Shown here one piece after another: positions 56,464 to 64,000 of a DNA stretch of 64,000 bases. Where the stretch lies: assembly GCF_003086295.3 (NCBI RefSeq), contig NW_027255478.1:1-64000 (forward strand), written 5' to 3'. The translations under genes and the position numbers were made by a program. The DNA is from Arachis hypogaea. Lineage: Eukaryota > Streptophyta > Magnoliopsida > Fabales > Fabaceae. Below the pieces are notes generated by a model, which was not told the DNA's origin, searched no databases, and saw nothing but the letters and a program-made list of their open reading frames with translations. Within the stretch, counting starts at the first letter, position 1; every line of letters begins with the position of its first letter.

Positions 56464-57908
56464 CAAGAAGAGGAAAAGCAAGTTGTTAGCAACAACTTGG
56501 GCTAGCAACGCCCAAGTCTCAACTCACTTCCAGGAAATTGTGATGCACGTTGCCAACGTGCATTAAGGCCAGCGTTATTGACAAAACGCCAAGCCAATGG
56601 GCCAGAAGCATGATGAATGAACTCTTCCTTTCCAAGTCTAGCAACACTTCTTCCAATTGAGCCAAGAATTAACAAAGAGAAGCCCACACTGCTAACCCAA
56701 ATTGAAGATCTCTGAAGAAGTTTTGGGAGTAGTATAAATAGAAGAGATTGATGTACTTGTAGAGGACTTTTACACACTTTTTGACACTTAGAACTTTTTC
56801 ATACTTTTAGCATTTTTACTTAGCACTTCCGGGAGGATACCCGGAGAGCACTTTTCTTCTTGGAACTTCTCTTCTTCATTTTCTTAATCTTTAAGCATTT
56901 CATTATTCTTCTTCATCTTTCTTTGCAATTCGTTTAATTTTCATTTATGTCAATTGTTGTTGAATTTGGAGCAATGACTCACTAAACCCCACTTTCATTA
57001 GGGGGAGGAGCTCTGTTTGTTGGAATGAATTGGTGAACCCATCTTCTCCTTCCAATTCTAGTGGTTGATCTAAAGAGGGAACTCTTGCTCTTCAAAGATT
57101 CAACCACCATCGAGAGAGGGGTTAATCTATATGAATTATGTGGTGAATTTGAGGAATGAGCCACATAATTCAGTTTAGAGTTCATCCTTTCATGATTTCC
57201 TTAATCAACACACTTTGGTTAGTATGTGAGGTGTAACTCTCCTTGGTTGAGATTAAGGGAATTGTGTGGCTGGATTAAATTGAGCTTCATCTCTTCTCAT
57301 GAACAATTAGATCACGAGAGTGGCAATTGGTTATGTTGAGAGAGATTGAATCACCAAGAGATTGGGATTTAATCACCCACTTGCCATGGATCTATACCCA
57401 TGATTGAGAGGATTTGACTAACATCAATTCATGAAAACTTGCATCTCTGATCCCTAATGATCCTCTCTATCATTAATTCTCATTTCTTTTGTTCTTAGTG
57501 TTTGAAAACCCATTACCCACTTCCCTCTACATTCTTGCAATTTATTATTCTTGTCATTTACATTCTGTTTCTCTATTTCTTACTCTCTTGCTCTTTAGAA
57601 TTCAACACTTTATTTTATTTTGATGTCATTTAAGTTTCTTGCAATTTAAGTTTCCGTTATTTACTTTCACTTTATTTCTATCTTCTAGTTCTTTACATTC
57701 TGTGTCAAATATATTCTTGCAATTATGTTCAAAAAATCAAAATGCTCATGAAATCAAAACTATGTTTGCTTGACTAAATCTACCATTTAACTAAAGTTGC
57801 TTAATCTACCAATCTCCGTGGGATCGACCTCACTCTTGTGAGTCTTATTACTTGATACGACCCGGTATACTTGCCGGTTATACGTGAAATCCTAATTTTT
57901 ACGTATCA
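56464..57908 (+). mobile_element. 5' LTR of Ty3/gypsy element D (left end in gap)
   Basis: The right 1,445 bp of an LTR ending TTTTTACGTATCA at 57908, 6 nt before the PBS. Its sequence differs from the E/A LTRs, but the end has the same layout (ATCA, AGTTTT spacer, PBS). It contains a TATA box at 56733-56740. The LTR start is hidden by the gap and no partner is in the window, so insertion age cannot be judged. Confidence 0.8.
56733..56740 (+). promoter_or_regulatory. TATA box of element D LTR
   Basis: TATAAATA in the context GGGAGTAGTATAAATAGAAG. Transcription would be expected to start about 25-35 bp downstream, defining the U3/R border. No termination signal was assigned. Confidence 0.55.
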
Positions 57909-57914
57909 AGTTTT

Positions 57915-57933
57915 TGGCGCCGTTGCCGGGGAT
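57915..57933 (+). other. Primer binding site of element D (tRNA-Asp)
   Basis: TGGCGCCGTTGCCGGGGAT exactly complements the 3' end of plant tRNA-Asp. It lies 6 nt after the LTR end. It is the same site as in element E, but the leader here is short, about 160 bp to the gag ATG against 1.4 kb in E. Confidence 0.92.
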
Positions 57934-58090
57934 TGGAAAGATTGACAATGATTAAGTGAAAGGTGGTTTAGATTAAGCATTTTCTTTGTGTTTTTGTTAA
58001 GCCCACTAACTGTTTGATATTTTGTTTCACTAACCCCAATTTCACTCTAGTTCTAGAGTGTCTCACTTGTGATTTTGGTTTTGTTTGTGT

Positions 58091-59977
58091 ATGTCAGGAG
58101 CTAGTAGACGTAATATTGAGGACGAGAGAACCCTCCGAAGGATAAGGAGAGCAGAAAGAGGAAAGTTCATAGTTGGTGAAGAAGGGTCAGAGGAATCAGA
58201 GGGAGAAGATCAAGTCATGGAGGATGAGATGCAAAATCCTCCTGGAGGGGTCAACAATAATGGTGGACAAGCTAGAAGGGTGTTATCCTCGTATACTATC
58301 CCTGACCCAAGACATTGTGGGAGCAGTATTGCTACACCAAATGTTCAGGCCAATAACTTTGAGTTAAAACCTCAGCTCATCACTTTGGTACAGAACAATT
58401 GCTCTTATGGAGGGGGACCTCTTGAAGACCCAAATCAACATCTCTCTGTTTTTCTGAGGATATGCAATACAGTGAAGACAAATGGAGTGCATCCAGATGT
58501 CTACAAGTTGTTGCTATTTCCATTCTCTTTGAGGGATAAAGCCACTCAATGGCTAGAATCATTCCCCAAGGAAAGCCTCAATGATTGGAATGAAGTGATG
58601 AGCAAATTTCTAGCAAAGTTCTACCCACCTCAAAAGATCATCAAGTTGAAGACAGAGGTTCAGACTTTTAGGCAAATGGAAGGGGAGTCATTGTATGAAG
58701 CCTGGGAAAGGTATAAAGCACTAATGAGAAGATGTCCCCTTGACATGTTTAGTGATTGGGTTAAGCTCCAAAACTTCTATGAAGGCTTAAGCTTCGAAGC
58801 AAGGAAGGGACTAGATTACTCATCAGGAGGATCACTCAACATGATGAAAACTGCCGAGGAGGCCCAAGACCTCATTGAGATTGTGGCAAACAATCAATAT
58901 TATTACTCATCAGAGAGGCAGCACAATCCGACCCCAAAGAAAGGTGTAATGGAGCTTGAAGGTGTTGATGCTATCTTGGCACAAAATAAGTTAATGCACC
59001 AACAAATCCAACAACAAATGGAGATGATAACAAAGAGAATGGATGGTTTGCAACTTGCAGCAGTGAACACAACGAACCAACCATTGCTTGAATGGAACCA
59101 AGGTGAAGGGACCAATGTTGAACAACCACAAGAACAAGTCCAGTACATGCAGAATACTTCAAATTCTCAGGATGAATTTCATGGTGATACATACAACCCA
59201 TCTTGGAAAAATCATCCCAATCTAAAGTGGGGTGAAAACCATTGGCAAAAGAATAGCAACCACCATCAAACCCGTAACACAAACAACCAAAATCACCATG
59301 CCAACAACACTAACCAATATAGAAAAACACAAAACACATATCAACCACCCCATCATAACTCACAAACTCACCAAAATAACTTCTCTGCACCATCATCCAA
59401 CTCACAAAATTACCACACTAATCCACCCAACAACTTCCAACAACAATCAACTCCCATCATACCCCCAATTGACCATCATGAAACTAGAATCTCAAGTCTT
59501 GAAGCAACCTTGCAAGCACTTGCTCAAACCACTCAAGCCTTAGCTAAGGGACACAAGGAACATGAGGTCATCATGAAGAACATTGAAAGACAAGTGGGAC
59601 AGTTAGCCAAACAAGCTGAGCGACCAACCAATGTTCTTCCAAGTGACACAATACCCAACCCAAGAGAAGAATGTAAGGCTCTGCAGTTAAGGAGTGGCAA
59701 GGTAGTTGGTGAAAGTTCGAATAAAGAAGCAATAACAACCAAAGAGCAAGACACAGTGGAAGTACATGTGGAAGGGCAAGATGAAGAAAAGGCTTCAACA
59801 TCTAGCAAAGGCAAAGAAGTTGTCAAGCCACAAGGCAATCCATTCAGACAAAGGAGCAACCATGATAGCAATGGAAGTGTGAATCCACAACAAGAAAACA
59901 AAAATGAAGGGGTAAAAGCCTATGTACCCAAACTTCCATACCCAACCAGGATACACAAAGGAGCAAAGGACCAATAA
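58091..59977 (+). CDS. gag of element D
   Basis: Starts at the ATG at 58091 (MSGASRRNIEDERTLRR); codons just upstream are in frame but have no ATG. The retrotransposon gag domain spans roughly residues 85-270 (NNFELKPQLITLVQNNC, DKATQWLESFP, FLAKFYPPQKI, SLYEAWERYKALMRRCP). A long Asn/Gln/His-rich region follows (about 320-460), then a Lys/Glu-rich tail. I see no CCHC zinc knuckle. It ends at a TAA at 59975-59977. The same frame continues into pol, so in a working relative this would be one gag-pol polyprotein. The stop is probably a nonsense mutation, though readthrough cannot be ruled out from sequence. Confidence 0.88.
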   Translation: MSGASRRNIEDERTLRRIRRAERGKFIVGEEGSEESEGEDQVMEDEMQNPPGGVNNNGGQARRVLSSYTIPDPRHCGSSIATPNVQANNFELKPQLITLVQNNCSYGGGPLEDPNQHLSVFLRICNTVKTNGVHPDVYKLLLFPFSLRDKATQWLESFPKESLNDWNEVMSKFLAKFYPPQKIIKLKTEVQTFRQMEGESLYEAWERYKALMRRCPLDMFSDWVKLQNFYEGLSFEARKGLDYSSGGSLNMMKTAEEAQDLIEIVANNQYYYSSERQHNPTPKKGVMELEGVDAILAQNKLMHQQIQQQMEMITKRMDGLQLAAVNTTNQPLLEWNQGEGTNVEQPQEQVQYMQNTSNSQDEFHGDTYNPSWKNHPNLKWGENHWQKNSNHHQTRNTNNQNHHANNTNQYRKTQNTYQPPHHNSQTHQNNFSAPSSNSQNYHTNPPNNFQQQSTPIIPPIDHHETRISSLEATLQALAQTTQALAKGHKEHEVIMKNIERQVGQLAKQAERPTNVLPSDTIPNPREECKALQLRSGKVVGESSNKEAITTKEQDTVEVHVEGQDEEKASTSSKGKEVVKPQGNPFRQRSNHDSNGSVNPQQENKNEGVKAYVPKLPYPTRIHKGAKDQ

Positions 59978-62767
59978 TTCCCAAGGTTCTTAGAAATCTT
60001 CAAGAAACTTGAAATCAACATCCCATTGGCAGAAGCCCTGGAACAGATGCCATTATATGCAAAGTTTCTTAAGGAATTGATCACCAAGAAGAGAAGTTGG
60101 CAAGAAAAAGAAACGGTGATTCTTAATCAAGAGTGCAGTGCCATCATTCAAAAAGGGTTACCTCCAAAACTCAAAGACCCTGGCAGCTTTCTCATACCTT
60201 GCACGATTGGGAGCATGGCTGTTGACAAGTCACTTTGTGATCTGGGAGCAAGCATTAACTTAATGCCCCTTACCATGATGAAGAAAATGATGATTGAAGA
60301 GCTTAAACCCACAAGGATGTCACTCCAACTTGCTGACAGATCCATCAAAATACCAAATGGAGTAGTTGAGAACCTCTTGGTGAAGGTGGGAAACTTCATA
60401 TTCCCAGCTGATTTTGTGGTCCTAGACATGGATGAAGAGGGAAACAATTCAGTCATTCTTGGTAGACCCTTTTTGGCTACAGCTAGAACAATCATTGATG
60501 TGGAAAAGGGAGAGATGATTTTCAGAGTGCATGATGAGCAAATGACCATAAATGTCTTCAAAGCAATGCAACACCCAGTTGAGAAAGAAAATTGCATGAG
60601 GATTGATGTAGTGGATTCTTTGATTGAAGAAGTGCTTGACATAAACCATCAAATGAAACAAGAGGAAGTCCATAACATTAAGGGACAAGAAGAGAACAAA
60701 TTGGAAGCATCAGAGGAACCAAGTGAAGCTACCAAAGAAGAGGCACCACAACAAGAGTTGAAACCACTACCCCCTCATCTTAAATATGCATTTCTTGGTG
60801 AGAAGGATAGCTTCCCAGTGATCATCAATTCCACATTGAATGCAGAGGAAGAAGAAAAGCTCCTTGTGGTTTTGAAAGCTCATAAAGAGGCGTTGGGATG
60901 GACCATTGATGACTTGAAAGGCATAAGCCCTGCTGTATGTATGCACAAGATACTTCTAGAGGAGAATTCCAAACCAGTGGTACAACCTCAGAGAAGATTG
61001 AATCCCACAATGAAGGAGGTTGTTCAAAAGGAAGTCCTGAAGTTGTGTAAGGCTGGGATCATCTACCCTATATCTGACAGCCCATGGGTCAGTCCAGTAC
61101 AAGTAGTGCCTAAGAAAGGGGGGATGACTGTCATTGTTAATGAGAAGAATGAGCTTATTCCAACACGAACAGTGACAGGGTGGAGGATGTGCATAGACTA
61201 TAGGAGGCTGAATGATGCCACACGAAAGGACCACTTCCCTCTACCTTTCATTGACCAGATGCTTGAAAGGTTGGCTGGCCATGCCTATTACTGTTTTCTT
61301 GATGGATATTCTGGGTATAATCAGATAGTGGTTGACCCCATGGATCAAGAGAAGACGTCCTTTACGTGCCCCTTTGGAGTCTTTGCATATAGGAGAATGC
61401 CATTTGGACTGTGTAATGCCCCAGCTACCTTTCAAAGATGCATGCTATCAATCTTCTCGGACATGGTAGAAAAATTTATTGAAGTCTTTATGGATGATTT
61501 CTCTGTTTTTGGTGATTCCTTCAATACTTGCTTGCATCATCTTACCCTAGTCTTGAAAAGGTGCCAAGAAACCAATTTAGTTTTGAATTGGGAGAAATGC
61601 CATTTCATGGTACCCGAAGGCATTGTTCTTGGTCACAAAATTTCAAGAAAGGGTATAGAAGTTGACAAGGCAAAAGTAGAAATTATAGAAAAACTTCCTT
61701 TGCCAACTAGTGTGAAAGCCGTTAGAAGTTTCTTAGGACATGCTGGTTTCTATAGGAGATTCATCAAAGATTTTTCAAAAATAGCAAAGCCACTAAGCAA
61801 TTTGTTGGTGGTAGACAATCCTTTTATCTTTGATGATGAATGCAAACATGCTTTTGAAACTCTAAAGGCTAAGCTCACCACAGCACCAATCATCACACCC
61901 CCAAGTTGGGGACTACCTTTTGAACTCATGTGTGATGCAAGTAACCTTGCAATTGGTGCTGTGTTGGGGCAAAGAAAGGAAAAGAAGCTTCATGTTATCT
62001 ACTATGCAAGTAAGGTATTGAATGAAACTCAAAGAAACTACACCACAACAGAGAAAGAATTACTAGCCGTGGTATATGCTTTTGATAAGTTTAGACAATA
62101 TTTGATTGGATCTAAAGTCTTAGTGTATACTGACCATGCTGCTATTAAGTATCTTATGTCAAAACAGGATGCCAAACCAAGGCTAATCAGATGGGTGCTA
62201 CTCCTACAAGAGTTTGACATTGAGATCAAAGATAGAAAGGGCAGTGAAAATCAAGTTGCTGATCACTTATCAAGGGTACCACAAGATGCATGCCAAGACA
62301 ACCTTCCATCAATAAATGAAGAATTTCCAGATGAACACCTCTTGCACATTCAACATGTCCCTTGGTTTGCAGACATGGCCAACTACAAGGCAGGAAGAAT
62401 CATTCCACAAGAGTACACAAGACAACAAGTTAAAAAGCTGTTGCATGAGGCCAGGTTCTTCTTTTGGGATGAACCATTCTTGTTCAAAAGATTCCCAGAT
62501 GGAATGATAAGAAGATGTGTGTCAGAGGATGAGATGAAGAACATACTATGGCATTGTCACAACTCTAGTTATGGTGGTCATTTTGGAGCTGAAAGAACGG
62601 CTGCAAAGGTCCTTCAAAGTGGCTTCTATTGGCCCTCAATCTTCAAGGATGCTAGAGAGTTTGTGAGCCATTGCAATGAATGTCAAAGAACAGGGGGTTT
62701 GTCAAAGAAAAATGAGATGCCTCAGAAGTTCATTTGGAAGTGGAACTCTTTGATCTATGGGGAATAG
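59978..62767 (+). CDS. pol of element D, protease to start of integrase
   Basis: Open in the gag frame directly after the TAA ([20 protein letters not shown]). The protease active site is [11 protein letters not shown] near 60239, followed by [15 protein letters not shown] has [28 protein letters not shown] and the catalytic FMDDFSVFG (61487-61513). RNase H has LMCDASN and [11 protein letters not shown]. The integrase zinc site [12 protein letters not shown]...CNECQRTG is complete. The frame then shifts near 62732 at a T run and terminates at 62765-62767; integrase continues in the next frame from 62734. Protein order and motifs are those of Athila-lineage Ty3/gypsy and closely parallel element A. 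Confidence 0.9.
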   Translation, partial: FPRFLEIFKKLEINIPLAEALEQMPLYAKFLKELITKKRSWQEKETVILNQECSAIIQKGLPPKLKDPGSFLIPCTIGSMAVDKSLCDLGASINLMPLTMMKKMMIEELKPTRMSLQLADRSIKIPNGVVENLLVKVGNFIFPADFVVLDMDEEGNNSVILGRPFLATARTIIDVEKGEMIFRVHDEQMTINVFKAMQHPVEKENCMRIDVVDSLIEEVLDINHQMKQEEVHNIKGQEENKLEASEEPSEATKEEAPQQELKPLPPHLKYAFLGEKDSFPVIINSTLNAEEEEKLLVVLKAHKEALGWTIDDLKGISPAVCMHKILLEENSKPVVQPQRRLNPTMKEVVQKEVLKLCKAGIIYPISDSPWVSPVQVVPKKGGMTVIVNEKNELIPTRTVTGWRMCIDYRRLNDATRKDHFPLPFIDQMLERLAGHAYYCFLDGYSGYNQIVVDPMDQEKTSFTCPFGVFAYRRMPFGLCNAPATFQRCMLSIFSDMVEKFIEVFMDDFSVFGDSFNTCLHHLTLVLKRCQETNLVLNWEKCHFMVPEGIVLGHKISRKGIEVDKAKVEIIEKLPLPTSVKAVRSFLGHAGFYRRFIKDFSKIAKPLSNLLVVDNPFIFDDECKHAFETLKAKLTTAPIITPPSWGLPFELMCDASNLAIGAVLGQRKEKKLHVIYYASKVLNETQRNYTTTEKELLAVVYAFDKFRQYLIGSKVLVYTDHAAIKYLMSKQDAKPRLIRWVLLLQEFDIEIKDRKGSENQVADHLSRVPQDACQDNLPSINEEFPDEHLLHIQHVPWFADMANYKAGRIIPQEYTRQQVKKLLHEARFFFWDEPFLFKRFPDGMIRRCVSEDEMKNILWHCHNSSYGGHFGAERTAAKVLQSGFYWPSIFKDAREFVSHCNECQRTGGLSKKNEMPQKFIWKWNSLIYGE

Positions 62768-63639
62768 ATTTCATGGGACCTTTTCCTCCATCCTACACAT
62801 TCAAATACATCTTGGTAGCAGTAGAGTATGTCTCCAAATGGGTTGAAGCAATAGCCACCACCACATGTGATACCAACGTGGTCTTACAATTCCTCAAGAA
62901 GAACATCTTCACTAGATTTGGAGTACCCAAAGGACTTATAAGTGATGGGGGAAGCCACTTTTGCAACAAACAACTCAATTCTTTACTCCACAAATATGGT
63001 GTTACTCACAAAGTGGCCACACCATATCACCCTCAAACCAATGGGCAAGCTGAACTTGCCAACAGAGAGCTAAAAAGGATCTTGGAGAAAACTGTGGGAA
63101 CAACAAGAAAGGATTGGGTTAGGAAGCTGGATGATGCACTTTGGGCATATAGGACAGCCTTCAAGACACCCATAGGAAAATCTCCATTTCAGCTGGTGTA
63201 TGGAAAGGCATGCCACCTCCCTGTGGAGCTTGAACATAAGGCCTTTTGGGCCACCAAACTTCTGAATTTAGATGCTCAAGCAGCAGGAGAGAAGAGGTTG
63301 CTACAACTCAATGAACTTGAGGAGTTCAGATTGGAGGCATATGACAATGCCAAAATATACAAAGAGAGAGCAAAGAGATGGCATGATAAGAGGATCTCTC
63401 AAAGAACATTTGAACCGGGCCAAAAGGTGTTGTTATTCAATTCAAGATTGAAGATCTTCCCTGGGAAGCTGAGGTCTAGATGGACTGGTCCATACACCAT
63501 CACCAAAGTATCACCTCATGGCTATGTCGAATTACTTGATGAAGCCTCAAAACAAACCTTCACAGCTAATGGACATAGGGTGAAGCACTATTTTGGTGGC
63601 CCTTGGAGCAAGGAAGAGAGTGTGCAACTCTTAACATGA
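62734..63639 (+). CDS. pol of element D, integrase core and C-terminus (frameshifted)
   Basis: Carries the DDE integrase core: [11 protein letters not shown], then [11 protein letters not shown], then [15 protein letters not shown] with the third acidic residue. Next come [16 protein letters not shown] and the C-terminal [19 protein letters not shown] with RWTGPY. The segment overlaps the previous frame by about 30 bp and is out of frame with it by one base, most simply explained by loss of one T near 62732. The lesion may be a real mutation or a homopolymer sequencing error. Otherwise there is no stop through to 63637-63639. Confidence 0.9.
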   Translation: MEVELFDLWGIDFMGPFPPSYTFKYILVAVEYVSKWVEAIATTTCDTNVVLQFLKKNIFTRFGVPKGLISDGGSHFCNKQLNSLLHKYGVTHKVATPYHPQTNGQAELANRELKRILEKTVGTTRKDWVRKLDDALWAYRTAFKTPIGKSPFQLVYGKACHLPVELEHKAFWATKLLNLDAQAAGEKRLLQLNELEEFRLEAYDNAKIYKERAKRWHDKRISQRTFEPGQKVLLFNSRLKIFPGKLRSRWTGPYTITKVSPHGYVELLDEASKQTFTANGHRVKHYFGGPWSKEESVQLLT

Positions 63640-63657
63640 GCAAAGAAACTGCAGTGT

Positions 63658-63701
63658 CGAGCTAAGGACAATAAACAAAGCGCTTCATGGGAGGCAACCC
63701 A
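63658..63701 (+). promoter_or_regulatory. Conserved post-pol motif, element D
   Basis: GAGCTAAGGACAATAAACAA, then AGCGCTTCATGGGAGGCAAC, lies 18 nt after the pol stop. It matches the motif 12 nt after the pol stop of element A (17659-17706) and includes the same small hairpin TGGG / AGGCAA / CCCA (63688-63701). Confidence 0.5.
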
Positions 63702-64000
63702 TGCATAAGGAGTCTTTTATTTTCATACTTTAGTAGTCAATAATGATTAAGTAGACTAGTACATGGTGTATGCAAGGCACTAAGTTTGGTGTGGCCATTC
63801 TTGAAGTAATGGCAAAAGTGTGTTCTACAACACTTAGCCACAAACTAAGTTTGGTGTCTATACATACACGAAAATGCTAGACTATGAAAGTATAGTCATC
63901 TATTTTAGTTTAAAAAAAAAAACGTTGAAATAGCATGTGATGTAGGTAAAATACTAAGTTTGGTGTGGCTATCTTTGGAATTAATTCCATGGAACACTTA
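63702..64000 (+). other. 3' noncoding region of element D with repeated AAGTTTGGTGT
   Basis: No ORF. The motif CTAAGTTTGGTGT occurs three times (63780-63792, 63846-63858 and 63953-63965), in the same sense relative to the element as the PPT-like motif at the 3' LTR border of element A. The element's 3' LTR lies beyond the window. Confidence 0.5.

Noticed and set aside
55269..56566. Long open frames on both strands spanning 55.3-56.6 kb
   Set aside because: They consist almost entirely of N from the assembly gap and are artefacts.

Overview
The window is nuclear DNA of a flowering plant, most probably a legume of the peanut genus (Arachis). The species call is inference. It rests on the dense GGCGTTTAACGCC palindromes, on LTRs that start TGATGAGCGGATAATTT, and on Athila-like Ty3/gypsy elements with a tRNA-Asp primer site. 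I see no ordinary expressed nuclear gene. The window holds nested LTR retrotransposons, one 26 kb block of mitochondrial DNA, an 8.4 kb near-identical repeat and a 1,000-N assembly gap.

Region 1-20884. Positions 1-3418 are the 5' end of a minus-strand Athila-like element E (broken gag start, AT-rich leader, tRNA-Asp PBS, complete 5' LTR). It abuts a decayed plus-strand Ty1/copia element C (3419-13283). C is split by a plus-strand non-autonomous element B (5217-12394, both LTRs, 5-bp duplication CTGAA). B itself carries a solo LTR of the E/A family (6773-8533). From 13284 a second minus-strand Athila-like element A runs 3' LTR, 3' UTR, broken accessory ORF, GGCGTTTAACGCC array and a long open pol. 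A stops abruptly inside its protease region at 20884.

Region 20885-47065 is visibly richer in GC and mitochondrial in character. It has an intact-looking trnI-CAU, a 5' scrap of mitochondrial rrn18, a broken family-B DNA polymerase of the mitochondrial linear-plasmid type, a mitovirus-like polymerase scrap, a degenerate tRNA-like sequence and a tRNA 3' end. It also carries nuclear passengers: a multi-exon callose synthase fragment with introns and two Ty3/gypsy remnants. The rest is spacer with no recognised genes.

Region 47066-55463 repeats 2019-10410 at about 45 kb distance with only scattered single-base differences. It starts inside the E-type LTR and ends at the gap (55464-56463). The order E 5' LTR - C/B - A 3' LTR...A internal - E-type 5' LTR - C/B is what unequal recombination between two flanking elements of one family would give, with mitochondrial DNA placed inside the hybrid element. 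A chimeric or duplicated assembly is a serious alternative and must be excluded first.

Region 56464-64000 is a plus-strand Athila-like element D: partial 5' LTR with TATA box, tRNA-Asp PBS, gag and pol. The coding region is broken only by one in-frame stop between gag and pol and one single-base frameshift in integrase. Its 3' end lies beyond the window. The most interesting items are the composite mitochondrial block, the duplication architecture, and two noncoding modules shared between elements: a hairpin plus polypurine-like motif at LTR borders, and a conserved motif just after the pol stop.
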